The translations under genes were made by a program, and so were the position numbers. 64,000 bases of DNA from Cytophagales bacterium (lineage in GTDB: Bacteria > Pseudomonadota > Gammaproteobacteria > Burkholderiales > Burkholderiaceae_C). The notes beneath the pieces are model-generated. The model saw nothing but the letters and a program-made list of their open reading frames with translations, was not told the origin of the DNA and ran no database searches. Below, piece by piece: positions 7,355 to 14,961 of the stretch (the first letter of the stretch is position 1; each line of letters starts with the position of its first letter). The DNA is taken from NCBI GenBank assembly GCA_030054145.1, contig JASGCK010000006.1, forward strand, positions 62,001 to 126,000, written 5' to 3'.

Positions 7355-10075
7355 ATGACACAAGTAGTAGATAGGGTTAGCCAAAAGGCTGATTCAGACC
7401 AGCAAGAAACCCGCGAATGGATTGACGCGCTACGCGCCGTCATTGCCAATGCGCCCACCAACGATGACGGCCGCGAGCGAGCGCATTATTTGCTGGAGCA
7501 GTTGCTGGAGCAGGCGCGTCAAGAAGGCATCGATATGCCGTTTTCGGCGACGACGGGCTATGTCAACACGATTGAGCCCCAGGACGAAGCACGCAACCCG
7601 GGCAATGCTGAAATTGAAGAGCGCCTACGCGCCTATATGCGTTGGAATGCGATGGCGATGGTGGTCAAAGCCAACCGCCACAACCCCGAAGACGGTGGTG
7701 ACTTGGGCGGACACATTGGCTCGTTTGCATCGCTAGCCAATATGTTTGGCGCGGGTTTCAATCATTTTTGGCACGCCGAAAATGAAAACCACGGCGGCGA
7801 TTGCATCTACATTCAAGGTCACGTCTCGCCAGGCGTTTATGCACGGGCGTTCCTAGAGGGGCGCTTATCAGAAGAGCAACTCCTTCACTTCCGCCAAGAG
7901 GTTGATGGCAAAGGTTTATCCAGCTATCCGCATCCCAAGTTGATGCCCGAGTTTTGGCAATTCCCCACCGTGTCAATGGGGCTTGGCCCTTTGATGGCGA
8001 TTTATCAAGCGCGGTTTTTAAAGTATCTCCATGCTCGCGGCATTGCCAATACCGAGAACCGCAAGGTGTGGGTTTTTTGCGGCGACGGTGAGATGGACGA
8101 AGTCGAATCCTTAGGCGCGATTGGTTTGGCTGCACGTGAAAATTTAGACAACCTCATTTTTGTGATCAATTGCAACTTGCAGCGCCTCGACGGTCCTGTG
8201 CGTGGTAACGGCAAGATCGTGCAAGAGTTGGAGGGCGAGTTCAGGGGGGCGGGCTGGAACGTCATCAAACTGCTGTGGGGCAGCAATTGGGATGCGCTGC
8301 TGGCACGCGATAAAGATGGCGCACTGCGCAAGCTGATGATGGACACGCTAGACGGTGACTATCAATCCTTCAAAGCCAATGATGGCGCGTATGTGCGCAA
8401 GCATTTCTTTGGTCGCGACCCCCGCACTGCCGAGATGGTTGCGCATATGTCGGATGACGAAATTTGGAACCTACGCCGCGGGGGACATGACGCGCAAAAA
8501 GTCTACGCTTCATTCCATCAAGCGGTCAACCACAAAGGTCAGCCAACCGTGCTGCTCATCAAAACGGTTAAAGGTTTTGGTATGGGCAAAATTGGCGAAG
8601 GTAAAAACAACGTTCACCAAACGAAGAAACTGTCGGATGAAGATATCAAAGCGTTTCGTGATCGCTTTAACATTCCTATCCCAGATAGCCAATTGCCAGA
8701 GTTGCCGTTTTATAAGCCCGCGGACGATACACCAGAGATGACCTACCTGCACGAGCGCCGCAAGGCTTTGGGTGGTTACTTGCCGCACCGCCGCACCAAA
8801 GCCGATGAGAGCTTTACTGTGCCCGCGCTTGAGAGTTTCAAAAGCGTGATTGAGCCAACCGCCGAAGGGCGCGAGATTTCGACCACGCAGGCCTATGTTC
8901 GCTTCCTCACGCAGCTGCTGCGCGATCAGGCACTGGGGCCGCGCGTCGTGCCTATTTTGGTGGACGAGGCGCGCACCTTTGGTATGGAAGGTCTTTTCCG
9001 TCAAATTGGTATTTACAACCCCGCAGGTCAAAACTACACGCCTGTTGATAAAGAGCAAGTGATGTATTACCGCGAAGACAAAGCGGGTCAAATCTTGCAA
9101 GAAGGTATTAACGAAGCGGGCGGTATGTCTAGCTGGATTGCGGCTGCGACCAGCTACTCAACCTCCAATCGCATCATGGTGCCGTTCTACGTGTACTACT
9201 CGATGTTTGGCTTTCAACGCATTGGCGACTTGGCTTGGGCTGCTGGCGATATGCAAGCTCGCGGCTTCTTGCTGGGCGGCACATCGGGACGCACGACGCT
9301 AAACGGCGAAGGCTTACAGCACGAAGACGGGCACAGCCACATCATGGCAAACACCATCCCGAACTGCTTGTCGTATGACCCGACCTTCGCGCACGAAGTG
9401 GGCGTGATCCTCCACCATGGCCTGAAGCGCATGGTGGAAAAACAAGACAACGTTTTCTATTACTTAACGTTGCTCAATGAAAACTACGCCATGCCTGGAC
9501 TGACCGCTGGCACGGAGGAGCAAATCATTAAAGGCCTGTATCTGTGCAAACCGAGCAGCGCCAAAAAAGCCGCGCACACCGTGCAGCTGTTGGGCTCTGG
9601 CACGATTTTGCGTGAGTCCATTGCCGCCCAAGCCTTGTTAGAAAAGGATTGGGGCATTGGCGCAAACGTGTGGAGCGCACCGAGCTTTAACGAACTCACG
9701 CGTGACGGGCAAGATGCTGAGCGTTACAACTTGCTGCATCCAACCGCCGCGCCTCGTGTGTCGTTTGTGGCGAGTCAATTGACTGCGCACGCGGGCCCCG
9801 TCATCGCATCAACCGATTACATGAAAGCCTACGCGGAGCAGATTCGCCCCTTCATTCCTAAAGGTCGCACGTACAAAGTCCTTGGAACAGACGGTTTTGG
9901 TCGCTCGGACTTCCGCTCCAAACTGCGCGAACACTTTGAAATCAATCGCCACTACATCGTTGTTGCCGCTTTAAAAGCATTAAGCGAAGAGGGCGCAGTG
10001 CCCGTGGCCAAAGTGGCTGAAGCGATTGCCCAATACGGCATCAAAGCAGACAAAATGAATCCGCTTTACGCTTAA
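7355..10075 (+). CDS. aceE: Pyruvate dehydrogenase E1 component (homodimeric type)
   Basis: A 906-residue single-chain E1. It decarboxylates pyruvate with thiamine diphosphate and acetylates the lipoyl group of E2. The thiamine-diphosphate motif is visible as GDGEMDEVES followed by LDNLIFVINCNLQRLDGPVRGN (near residues 247-285). Other family blocks are GGDLGGHIGSFAS, LEGRLSEEQL, GLQHEDGHSH and the late LGTDGFGRSD. The ATG at 7355 has a good Shine-Dalgarno sequence, GAGAGGAGC, about 10 bp upstream. It is first in the operon aceE-aceF-BPH-lpdA. A perfect palindrome 75 bp upstream may be an operator. Confidence 0.98.
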   Translation: MTQVVDRVSQKADSDQQETREWIDALRAVIANAPTNDDGRERAHYLLEQLLEQARQEGIDMPFSATTGYVNTIEPQDEARNPGNAEIEERLRAYMRWNAMAMVVKANRHNPEDGGDLGGHIGSFASLANMFGAGFNHFWHAENENHGGDCIYIQGHVSPGVYARAFLEGRLSEEQLLHFRQEVDGKGLSSYPHPKLMPEFWQFPTVSMGLGPLMAIYQARFLKYLHARGIANTENRKVWVFCGDGEMDEVESLGAIGLAARENLDNLIFVINCNLQRLDGPVRGNGKIVQELEGEFRGAGWNVIKLLWGSNWDALLARDKDGALRKLMMDTLDGDYQSFKANDGAYVRKHFFGRDPRTAEMVAHMSDDEIWNLRRGGHDAQKVYASFHQAVNHKGQPTVLLIKTVKGFGMGKIGEGKNNVHQTKKLSDEDIKAFRDRFNIPIPDSQLPELPFYKPADDTPEMTYLHERRKALGGYLPHRRTKADESFTVPALESFKSVIEPTAEGREISTTQAYVRFLTQLLRDQALGPRVVPILVDEARTFGMEGLFRQIGIYNPAGQNYTPVDKEQVMYYREDKAGQILQEGINEAGGMSSWIAAATSYSTSNRIMVPFYVYYSMFGFQRIGDLAWAAGDMQARGFLLGGTSGRTTLNGEGLQHEDGHSHIMANTIPNCLSYDPTFAHEVGVILHHGLKRMVEKQDNVFYYLTLLNENYAMPGLTAGTEEQIIKGLYLCKPSSAKKAAHTVQLLGSGTILRESIAAQALLEKDWGIGANVWSAPSFNELTRDGQDAERYNLLHPTAAPRVSFVASQLTAHAGPVIASTDYMKAYAEQIRPFIPKGRTYKVLGTDGFGRSDFRSKLREHFEINRHYIVVAALKALSEEGAVPVAKVAEAIAQYGIKADKMNPLYA

Positions 10076-10103
10076 ATCTGTATAAAAAAGAGGAGATAAC
10101 AAC

Positions 10104-11552
10104 ATGGCAAACGTACAAATTTTGGTTCCCGATATTGGTGACTTCGATGAAGTCACCGTGATTGAATTACTGGTCAAAGCAGGGGACACCGTGAAGGTGG
10201 AGCAGTCGTTGATAACGGTCGAATCCGACAAAGCCTCAATGGAAATTCCGTCCTCACACGCAGGTGTGGTCATAGCACTCAAAGTGAAGCTGGGCGACAA
10301 AGTAAAAATGGGTTCACTGGTCGCGGAACTAGATGCGGCGGGCGGTGCGTCTACAGCCGCCTCAACACCCGCAGGTGCAGCGCCTGCGCCCGCTGGTGCA
10401 ACCCCAACACCCGCTGGGGCAGCGCCAACACCCGCTGGGGTCGCCCCAACACCCGCTGGTGCAACCCCAACATCCGTTCGGGCTGAGCCTGTCGAAGCCC
10501 AGGCTCCAAGCACTTCGACAAGCTCAGTGCGAACGGAGGTAGCTGCCGCGTCCGCACACGAGTCTGCGCCCGCACACGAGCCTGCTACGCAAACCGCGCA
10601 GCTTGCGACATTACCGAATGCCTCGCCGTCCGTTCGCAAATACGCTCGCGAGCTGGGTGTGCCGCTAGCGGAAGTGAGGGGCTCGGGCGCGAATGGTCGC
10701 ATCACCGAAGAAGACGTGCAAGCCTTTACGCAAGCTGTGATGAGCGGTTCCAAGCAGACTGCCGCGCAAGCCGCGTCTAGCAAGGCTTCTGGGGCAGGTG
10801 CCTCGGCAGACGGCGCGGCGCTTGGCCTGCTGCCATGGCCTAAAGTTGATTTTGCTAAATTCGGCCCTGTGGAGCGCAAAGACCTCTCGCGCATCAAAAA
10901 AATCAGCGGCGCAAACCTGCATCGCAATTGGGTGATGATTCCTCACGTCACCAATAACGATGAAGCCGACATCACCGACCTAGAAGCCCTGCGCGTCAAG
11001 CTCAACAAGGAACACGAAAAAGCAGGCGTGAAATTCACCATGCTGGCTTTCTTGATTAAGGCTTGTGTTGCAGCGCTTAAAAAGTTCCCCGAATTCAATG
11101 CCTCGCTCGATGGCGATCAGCTCGTGTACAAACAATATGTGCATATCGGTTTTGCGGCTGATACGCCTAATGGTTTGGTCGTTCCCGTGATTCGTGATGC
11201 CGATAAAAAAGGCTTGATTGACATCGCCAAAGAGATGACCGAGCTCTCGCTCAAAGCACGCGAAGGCAAGCTCAAACCCGCAGAAATGTCGGGCGGCTGC
11301 TTCAGTATCTCTAGCCTTGGCGGGATTGGCGGCACGAACTTCACGCCGATCATCAACGCGCCTGAGTTGGCCATTTTGGGTGTCAGCAAATCGAAGATGC
11401 AACCCGTGTGGGATGGCAAACAATTTGTGCCGCGCCTGATGATGCCGCTCTCGCTGTCCTACGATCACCGCGTGATTGATGGCGCTGCTGCCGCAAGGTT
11501 GAATGCATTCTTAACAGCGGTGCTGGCGGACTTCCGCCGCGTGGCTTTGTAA
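10104..11552 (+). CDS. aceF: Pyruvate dehydrogenase E2, dihydrolipoyl acetyltransferase
   Basis: A 482-residue E2. An N-terminal lipoyl domain (residues 1-75) carries the lipoylated Lys43 in [14 protein letters not shown] long Ala/Pro linker follows (about 78-170), then a peripheral-subunit-binding domain beginning SVRKYARELGVPL, and the catalytic acetyltransferase domain with the SYDHRVIDGA active-site His near the C-terminus. It transfers acetyl groups from lipoamide to CoA. The linker is built of a 21-bp tandem repeat (10368-10472) and an inverted pair of a dispersed repeat (10473-10537), translated in frame. One lipoyl domain is present. RBS AGAGGAGAT precedes the ATG. Confidence 0.98.
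   Translation: MANVQILVPDIGDFDEVTVIELLVKAGDTVKVEQSLITVESDKASMEIPSSHAGVVIALKVKLGDKVKMGSLVAELDAAGGASTAASTPAGAAPAPAGATPTPAGAAPTPAGVAPTPAGATPTSVRAEPVEAQAPSTSTSSVRTEVAAASAHESAPAHEPATQTAQLATLPNASPSVRKYARELGVPLAEVRGSGANGRITEEDVQAFTQAVMSGSKQTAAQAASSKASGAGASADGAALGLLPWPKVDFAKFGPVERKDLSRIKKISGANLHRNWVMIPHVTNNDEADITDLEALRVKLNKEHEKAGVKFTMLAFLIKACVAALKKFPEFNASLDGDQLVYKQYVHIGFAADTPNGLVVPVIRDADKKGLIDIAKEMTELSLKAREGKLKPAEMSGGCFSISSLGGIGGTNFTPIINAPELAILGVSKSKMQPVWDGKQFVPRLMMPLSLSYDHRVIDGAAAARLNAFLTAVLADFRRVAL
10368..10472 (+). repeat. Five tandem 21-bp units coding PAGATPT-like heptapeptides
   Basis: Five units start at 10368, 10389, 10410, 10431 and 10452. Each is close to CCCGCTGGTGCAACCCCAAC plus one base, and each codes for seven residues of the type PAGA-T/A-P-T/A. 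Units 2 and 5 are identical. The array lies in the flexible linker between the lipoyl and subunit-binding domains of E2, where length changes in multiples of 21 bp keep the frame. Confidence 0.92.
10473..10537. repeat. Inverted pair of dispersed repeat (core TTCGGGCTGAGCCTGTCGAA) inside aceF
   Basis: A 25-bp copy at 10473-10497 faces a near-identical inverted copy at 10513-10537 across a 15-bp spacer. The pair differs at only a few positions and could form a long hairpin, as paired REP/BIME elements do. Both are read in frame, giving SVRAEPVEA and STSSVRTEV in the E2 linker. The first copy shares a 24-base core with the one in smc (35340-35363, opposite orientation). Confidence 0.9.
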
Positions 11553-11559
11553 GGCACGC

Positions 11560-12168
11560 ATGACTACCGTTGTCGTGGTTAAAAAAGCAGGTCACGTCGC
11601 TGTTGCGGCCGATAGCTTGGTGACCTTTGGCGATACCAAACTGGCTCACCGCTTTGAAGATAACGCCAAAATCTTCACGGTCAAGGCCGCTGCTGGTGAG
11701 AGCTATGTCGCGGCTGCGGGAACGGTTGCGCACTTTCCCGCGCTGCGCAAAGCCTTGCTGGACTTGCCTTGCGATGAGTTAAAGCTGCACAGCAAAGACG
11801 AAGTCTATGACACGTTTTTGAAGTTGCACACGGTCTTGAAGGACAAGTTCTTTTTGCAAACCAAGGAAGACGATAACGATCCGTATGAGTCCATGCAGTT
11901 CTCGGTGTTAGTTGCCAACAGCGCCGGTATTTTTGGCCTTTATAGCTACCGCGAAGTCTTTGAGTTCAAAGAGTTTTGGGCCATTGGCTCGGGTCGCCCC
12001 TTTGCGCTGGGTGCGATGAATGCGCTTTACGCCAAAGCAAAAACAGCGGCGGAAGTAGCCCAAGCAGGCGTGCTGGCAGGCTGCGAGTTTGATAAAAACT
12101 CCGCGCTGCCCGTACACGTGTACACCGTGAAATTAGATTCCCGCCTTCGCGGGAATGACGGGTTGTAG
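11560..12168 (+). CDS. HslV-like proteasome homologue (betaproteobacterial BPH type)
   Basis: A 202-residue Ntn-hydrolase. After Met removal the chain starts TTVVVVKKAGHVAVAADS, which aligns with HslV: the catalytic Thr1, and Asp17 in the same place. The catalytic Lys is probably in DNAKIF, offset by a short insertion. GSGRPFALGAM matches the proteasome-beta GSGxxxA motif. HslV is normally followed by its ATPase hslU, which is absent here. The sequence differs enough from HslV that the better match is BPH, the ring-forming betaproteobacterial proteasome homologue known without an assigned ATPase. It lies 7 bp after aceF and 37 bp before lpdA. Its last residues (DSRLRGND) come from a dispersed hairpin repeat. 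Confidence 0.72.
   Translation: MTTVVVVKKAGHVAVAADSLVTFGDTKLAHRFEDNAKIFTVKAAAGESYVAAAGTVAHFPALRKALLDLPCDELKLHSKDEVYDTFLKLHTVLKDKFFLQTKEDDNDPYESMQFSVLVANSAGIFGLYSYREVFEFKEFWAIGSGRPFALGAMNALYAKAKTAAEVAQAGVLAGCEFDKNSALPVHVYTVKLDSRLRGNDGL
12137..12161. repeat. Dispersed hairpin repeat, copy 2, coding the end of the BPH gene
   Basis: ATTCCCGCCTTCGCGGGAAT followed by GACGG. It matches the copies at 3936 and 47883 almost base for base. It is read in frame as DSRLRGNDG and provides the C-terminus of the proteasome homologue, with the stop TAG shortly after. As RNA it also forms a stem-loop between the BPH gene and lpdA. Confidence 0.88.
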
Positions 12169-12205
12169 TGAATAACCAACGTTTAAATTTATAGGAGAAG
12201 CCCCC

Positions 12206-14095
12206 ATGAGTTCCATCGACATTCAAGTGCCAGATATTGGCGATTTCGACGAAGTCACCGTGATTGAGTTACTCGTCAAAGTGGGCGATAGCGTCAAGGT
12301 TGAGCAGTCACTCATCACCGTGGAGTCCGACAAAGCCTCAATGGAGATTCCCTCAAGCCACGCGGGCGTGGTCAAGGAAGTCAAGGTCAAGCTGGGCGAT
12401 AAGGTCAAGCAGGGCTCAATCGTGATTGCCTTGGAAGCCACGGCTGGTGCGGCTGTGCCGGCTACAAGCACGCCGCCAACGAGCAAACAAATGGGGACTG
12501 CCCCCCCAAGCGCTGCAGCACCGAGCGCAGCGGCGTCACCAATCAACCAACCAACTCCAACGGGGTCTGCCCCCAATTGGCTTGCGGCCGAGGACAGCAG
12601 CAACGTCAGCAAAACCTACACAGGCGCAGTCGATGCCGAGTGCGACCTGTTAGTTCTAGGCGGCGGCCCTGGTGGTTATTCTGCGGCTTTCCGCGCTGCC
12701 GATCTTGGGCTTAAAGTCGTCGTGGTCGAGCGCTACGCCACACTTGGCGGCGTGTGTTTGAACGTAGGCTGCATCCCTTCCAAAGCCTTGCTGCACGTGG
12801 CCTCCGTCATGGATGAGGTTAAACACTTTGCCGCGCTAGGCGTTGATTTTGGCGAGCCAACGGTGGATCGCAACAAGCTCTTGGGTCATAAAAATAAAGT
12901 TGTGGGCAAGCTCACAGGGGGCCTGGGCGCAATGGCAAAAATGCGTAAGGTGACGATTTTGCGTGGCTATGGCTCGTTCGTCGATTCGTTCCATTTGAGC
13001 GTGGAAGAAACGAGCGGCACAGCGCAAGAGAAGACAGGCGCTACGAAGGTCGTCAAATTCAAACAAGCCATCATCGCCACGGGCTCGCAAGCTGTGCGAC
13101 TGCCGTTTATGCCAGATGATCCGCGCGTGGTTGACTCCACGGGCGCACTGGCGATGGCGCACGCGCCCAAGCGGATGTTGATACTTGGCGGCGGCATTAT
13201 TGGCCTTGAAATGGGCACGGTGTACAGCACGCTGGGCGCACGCCTTGATGTGGTCGAAATGATGGATGGCCTGATGCAAGGCGCAGATCGCGACTTGGTT
13301 AAAGTTTGGCAAAAAATGAATGCGCCGCGCTTTGACAACATCATGCTCAAAACCAAAACGGTCGGCGCAAAAGCCACGCCAGCGGGCATTGAAGTCACGT
13401 TTGCCTCGGCAGAAGAGGGCGGCGTAGCGCCACCTGCGCAAACCTACGATTTAGTGTTGCAAGCCGTGGGCCGCACACCGAACGGCAAAAAATGCGCTGC
13501 CGACAAAGCTGGCGTTGCGGTCACAGACCGCGGCTTCATCAACGTCGATATCCAAATGCGCACCAACGTGCCGCACATCTTCGCCATTGGCGACGTGGTC
13601 GGTCAGCCCATGCTGGCGCATAAAGCCGTACACGAAGCGCACGTGGCGGCGGAAGTGGCGGCGGGCGTTTTGCTGGGCGACGAAAAGCTAGCCAAAGCCG
13701 CGTTCAACGCCCGCGTGATTCCAAGCGTGGCCTACACCGATCCCGAAGTGGCGTGGGTCGGTCTCACCGAAGAGCAAGCCAAAGCGCAAGGCCTAGCCGT
13801 CAAAAAAGGCCTATTCCCTTGGAGCGCCTCAGGCCGCGCCATTGCCAACGGCCGCGACGAAGGCTTCACCAAGCTCTTATTCGACGCCGCCACGCACCGC
13901 ATCGTAGGCGGCGGCATCGTTGGCACACACGCAGGCGACATGATTGGCGAAGTCGCACTCGCCATCGAAATGGGCGCAACGGAGATCGACATCGGCAAAA
14001 CCATCCACCCCCATCCCACGCTAGGCGAGAGCATCGGCATGGCAGCGGAGGTGGCGCATGGGTCTTGTACGGATGTGCCGCCTGCGAAGAAGTAG
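12206..14095 (+). CDS. lpdA: Dihydrolipoyl dehydrogenase (E3) with N-terminal lipoyl domain
   Basis: A 629-residue E3. An added lipoyl domain (1-75, Lys43 in [10 protein letters not shown]) and a Pro/Ala linker precede the FAD domain, which starts at [19 protein letters not shown]. The redox-active disulfide is in [17 protein letters not shown] second Rossmann motif [12 protein letters not shown] binds NAD. The dimer-interface end has the catalytic HPHPTLGES. It reoxidises dihydrolipoamide on E2, passing electrons to NAD. Lipoyl-E3 fusions are usual in betaproteobacterial PDH operons. RBS TAGGAGAAG. The linker contains GGGGACTGCCCCC- and GGGGTCTGCCCCC-like palindromes read in frame. Confidence 0.97.
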   Translation: MSSIDIQVPDIGDFDEVTVIELLVKVGDSVKVEQSLITVESDKASMEIPSSHAGVVKEVKVKLGDKVKQGSIVIALEATAGAAVPATSTPPTSKQMGTAPPSAAAPSAAASPINQPTPTGSAPNWLAAEDSSNVSKTYTGAVDAECDLLVLGGGPGGYSAAFRAADLGLKVVVVERYATLGGVCLNVGCIPSKALLHVASVMDEVKHFAALGVDFGEPTVDRNKLLGHKNKVVGKLTGGLGAMAKMRKVTILRGYGSFVDSFHLSVEETSGTAQEKTGATKVVKFKQAIIATGSQAVRLPFMPDDPRVVDSTGALAMAHAPKRMLILGGGIIGLEMGTVYSTLGARLDVVEMMDGLMQGADRDLVKVWQKMNAPRFDNIMLKTKTVGAKATPAGIEVTFASAEEGGVAPPAQTYDLVLQAVGRTPNGKKCAADKAGVAVTDRGFINVDIQMRTNVPHIFAIGDVVGQPMLAHKAVHEAHVAAEVAAGVLLGDEKLAKAAFNARVIPSVAYTDPEVAWVGLTEEQAKAQGLAVKKGLFPWSASGRAIANGRDEGFTKLLFDAATHRIVGGGIVGTHAGDMIGEVALAIEMGATEIDIGKTIHPHPTLGESIGMAAEVAHGSCTDVPPAKK

Positions 14096-14098
14096 CTT

Positions 14099-14383
14099 TC
14101 ACCGAGATTGCAGATGGAGCAACATCAGATCCGTCGCGTAGTTGCAATCTTTCGACCCGCGCTGGCAAAGCTGCGCGATCTCTTCTACGTTGACTCGCGC
14201 ATCTGGTAAGTTTGGCCGAAATACCTTCAAAGCCCCGTCTGGCGTGGCTTGCACGTCATAGCTTGGGTAGTGTTCTTTGATTTTGCTAGCGAGTAGCTTT
14301 TGCCAACTTGGCGCTTCTGTGCAGGCCGACAGAATGCCGCATGCAAGAGCGGTTAGGAATGTGGTGCGGATGAGTGGTTGCAT
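14099..14383 (-). CDS. Small lipoprotein of unknown function
   Basis: A 94-residue protein. The ATG at 14381-14383 begins MQPLIRTTFLTALACGILSAC, a lipoprotein signal with lipobox LSAC, so the mature protein would be anchored to a membrane through Cys21. The remaining 73 residues include WQKLLASKIKEHYPSYDV and two more Cys residues in QLCQRGSKDCNYA. I do not recognise a family. The open frame continues upstream but without a better start. It converges on lpdA with 3 bp between the two stop codons. Confidence 0.65.
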   Translation of the reverse strand: MQPLIRTTFLTALACGILSACTEAPSWQKLLASKIKEHYPSYDVQATPDGALKVFRPNLPDARVNVEEIAQLCQRGSKDCNYATDLMLLHLQSR

Positions 14384-14449
14384 GGTTTTGAGAATAGCAA
14401 GCTGTGAGTGTGCTAGCATTGCAGTCATTGCCAGCACGGGAGCATCATC

Positions 14450-14707
14450 ATGACAACACTCACCATCCGAAACATTGAGCCTGAAATCAAAACCAAATTG
14501 CGTATGTCTGCCGCATCTAACGGACGCTCGATGGAGGAAGAGATGCGATGCATTTTGCGTAATGTGCTTGCACCGCAGCCTATCTCTGTTGGGCTGGGAA
14601 GCCGTATCCACGCTCGCTTTGCAGCGCTGGGTGGTGTGAGCTTAGATATTCCTGCGCGAACTGATTTGCCTCGCGCTGCCAACTTTGACCTGAGCGCTAC
14701 CGCATGA
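14450..14707 (+). CDS. FitA-like ribbon-helix-helix antitoxin
   Basis: An 85-residue protein starting MTTLTIRNIEPEIKTKLRMSAASNGRSMEEEMR, a ribbon-helix-helix DNA-binding domain of the FitA/Arc type (plasmid-stability protein family). Such antitoxins bind their own promoter and neutralise a VapC/FitB PIN-domain RNase. The C-terminal tail after LGSRIHARF would wrap the toxin. The stop overlaps by ATGA the start of a PIN toxin gene that is cut after 25 codons, so the antitoxin is now unpartnered. RBS GGGAG lies 8 bp upstream. Confidence 0.82.
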   Translation: MTTLTIRNIEPEIKTKLRMSAASNGRSMEEEMRCILRNVLAPQPISVGLGSRIHARFAALGGVSLDIPARTDLPRAANFDLSATA

Positions 14708-14781
14708 TGGTGCTGGACACCCACGTGGTGTCTGAGCTGATGCGTGCTGTGCCTGAGCCGAAGGTGCTGGCTTGGAATTAA
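14704..14781 (+). pseudogene. Beheaded FitB/VapC PIN-domain toxin gene
   Basis: Twenty-five codons, MMVLDTHVVSELM and then PEPKVLAWN, match the N-terminus of FitB-type PIN ribonucleases, including the first catalytic Asp in LDTHV. The frame ends at TAA 14779-14781. A full toxin would be about 140 residues, so more than 80 percent is missing. The break lies at the left edge of the IS target site. The sequence resuming on the other side of the IS is not a PIN domain, so the toxin was probably lost in an earlier event. Confidence 0.8.
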
Positions 14782-14796
14782 TTGACCCTTGGCAGG
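14780..14796. repeat. Left 17-bp target-site duplication of the IS
   Basis: AATTGACCCTTGGCAGG is repeated exactly at 16234-16250, immediately outside the TGT...ACA ends of the insertion sequence. A one-base extension (T) is possible at one side. Confidence 0.9.
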
Positions 14797-14850
14797 TGTT
14801 GCGAGTAAATAGACTTGTCCGCTTTTAGAGCTAATGAATTGTCCGCATTT

Positions 14851-14909
14851 GCAAATATCCGCCAAAGGAGCGAAGGGCGAAGCCCGTAGCGGAATTGGCG
14901 GATATTTGC
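14851..14909. other. Perfect 14-bp stem hairpin inside the IS, downstream of the transposase
   Basis: GCAAATATCCGCCA at 14851-14864 pairs exactly with TGGCGGATATTTGC at 14896-14909. The loop is 31 nt and itself contains GGGCGAAGCCC, a smaller hairpin. It lies between the transposase stop and the left inverted repeat. It could terminate transcription or be part of the transposition end complex. Confidence 0.8.
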
Positions 14910-14961
14910 GGTCTCGTTTGTGGGGCGGGACATAAGCCCACAACCGTTGCCATACCGAGCA

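Noticed and set aside
8510-9100. A 196-codon minus-strand open frame inside aceE
   Set aside because: Antisense to well-conserved E1 sequence; no recognisable motif and no ribosome-binding site.
10368-10472. Tandem 21-bp units considered as a CRISPR array
   Set aside because: There are no spacers; the units are contiguous, in frame and code a Pro/Ala linker.
9980-10927. A 315-codon minus-strand open frame opposite aceE/aceF
   Set aside because: It is a shadow of the real E1/E2 genes on the plus strand. Its protein is low-complexity Ala/Gly-rich, caused by the linker repeats, with no family motif.
11560-12168. Plain HslV call for the Ntn-hydrolase gene
   Set aside because: No hslU follows, and spacing of catalytic residues and the central part differ from HslV; BPH fits better, although only a tree can settle it.
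12836-13441. A 201-codon minus-strand open frame inside lpdA
   Set aside because: Rich in Arg, His and Cys, as antisense frames of GC-rich genes are; the E3 gene on the other strand is certain.
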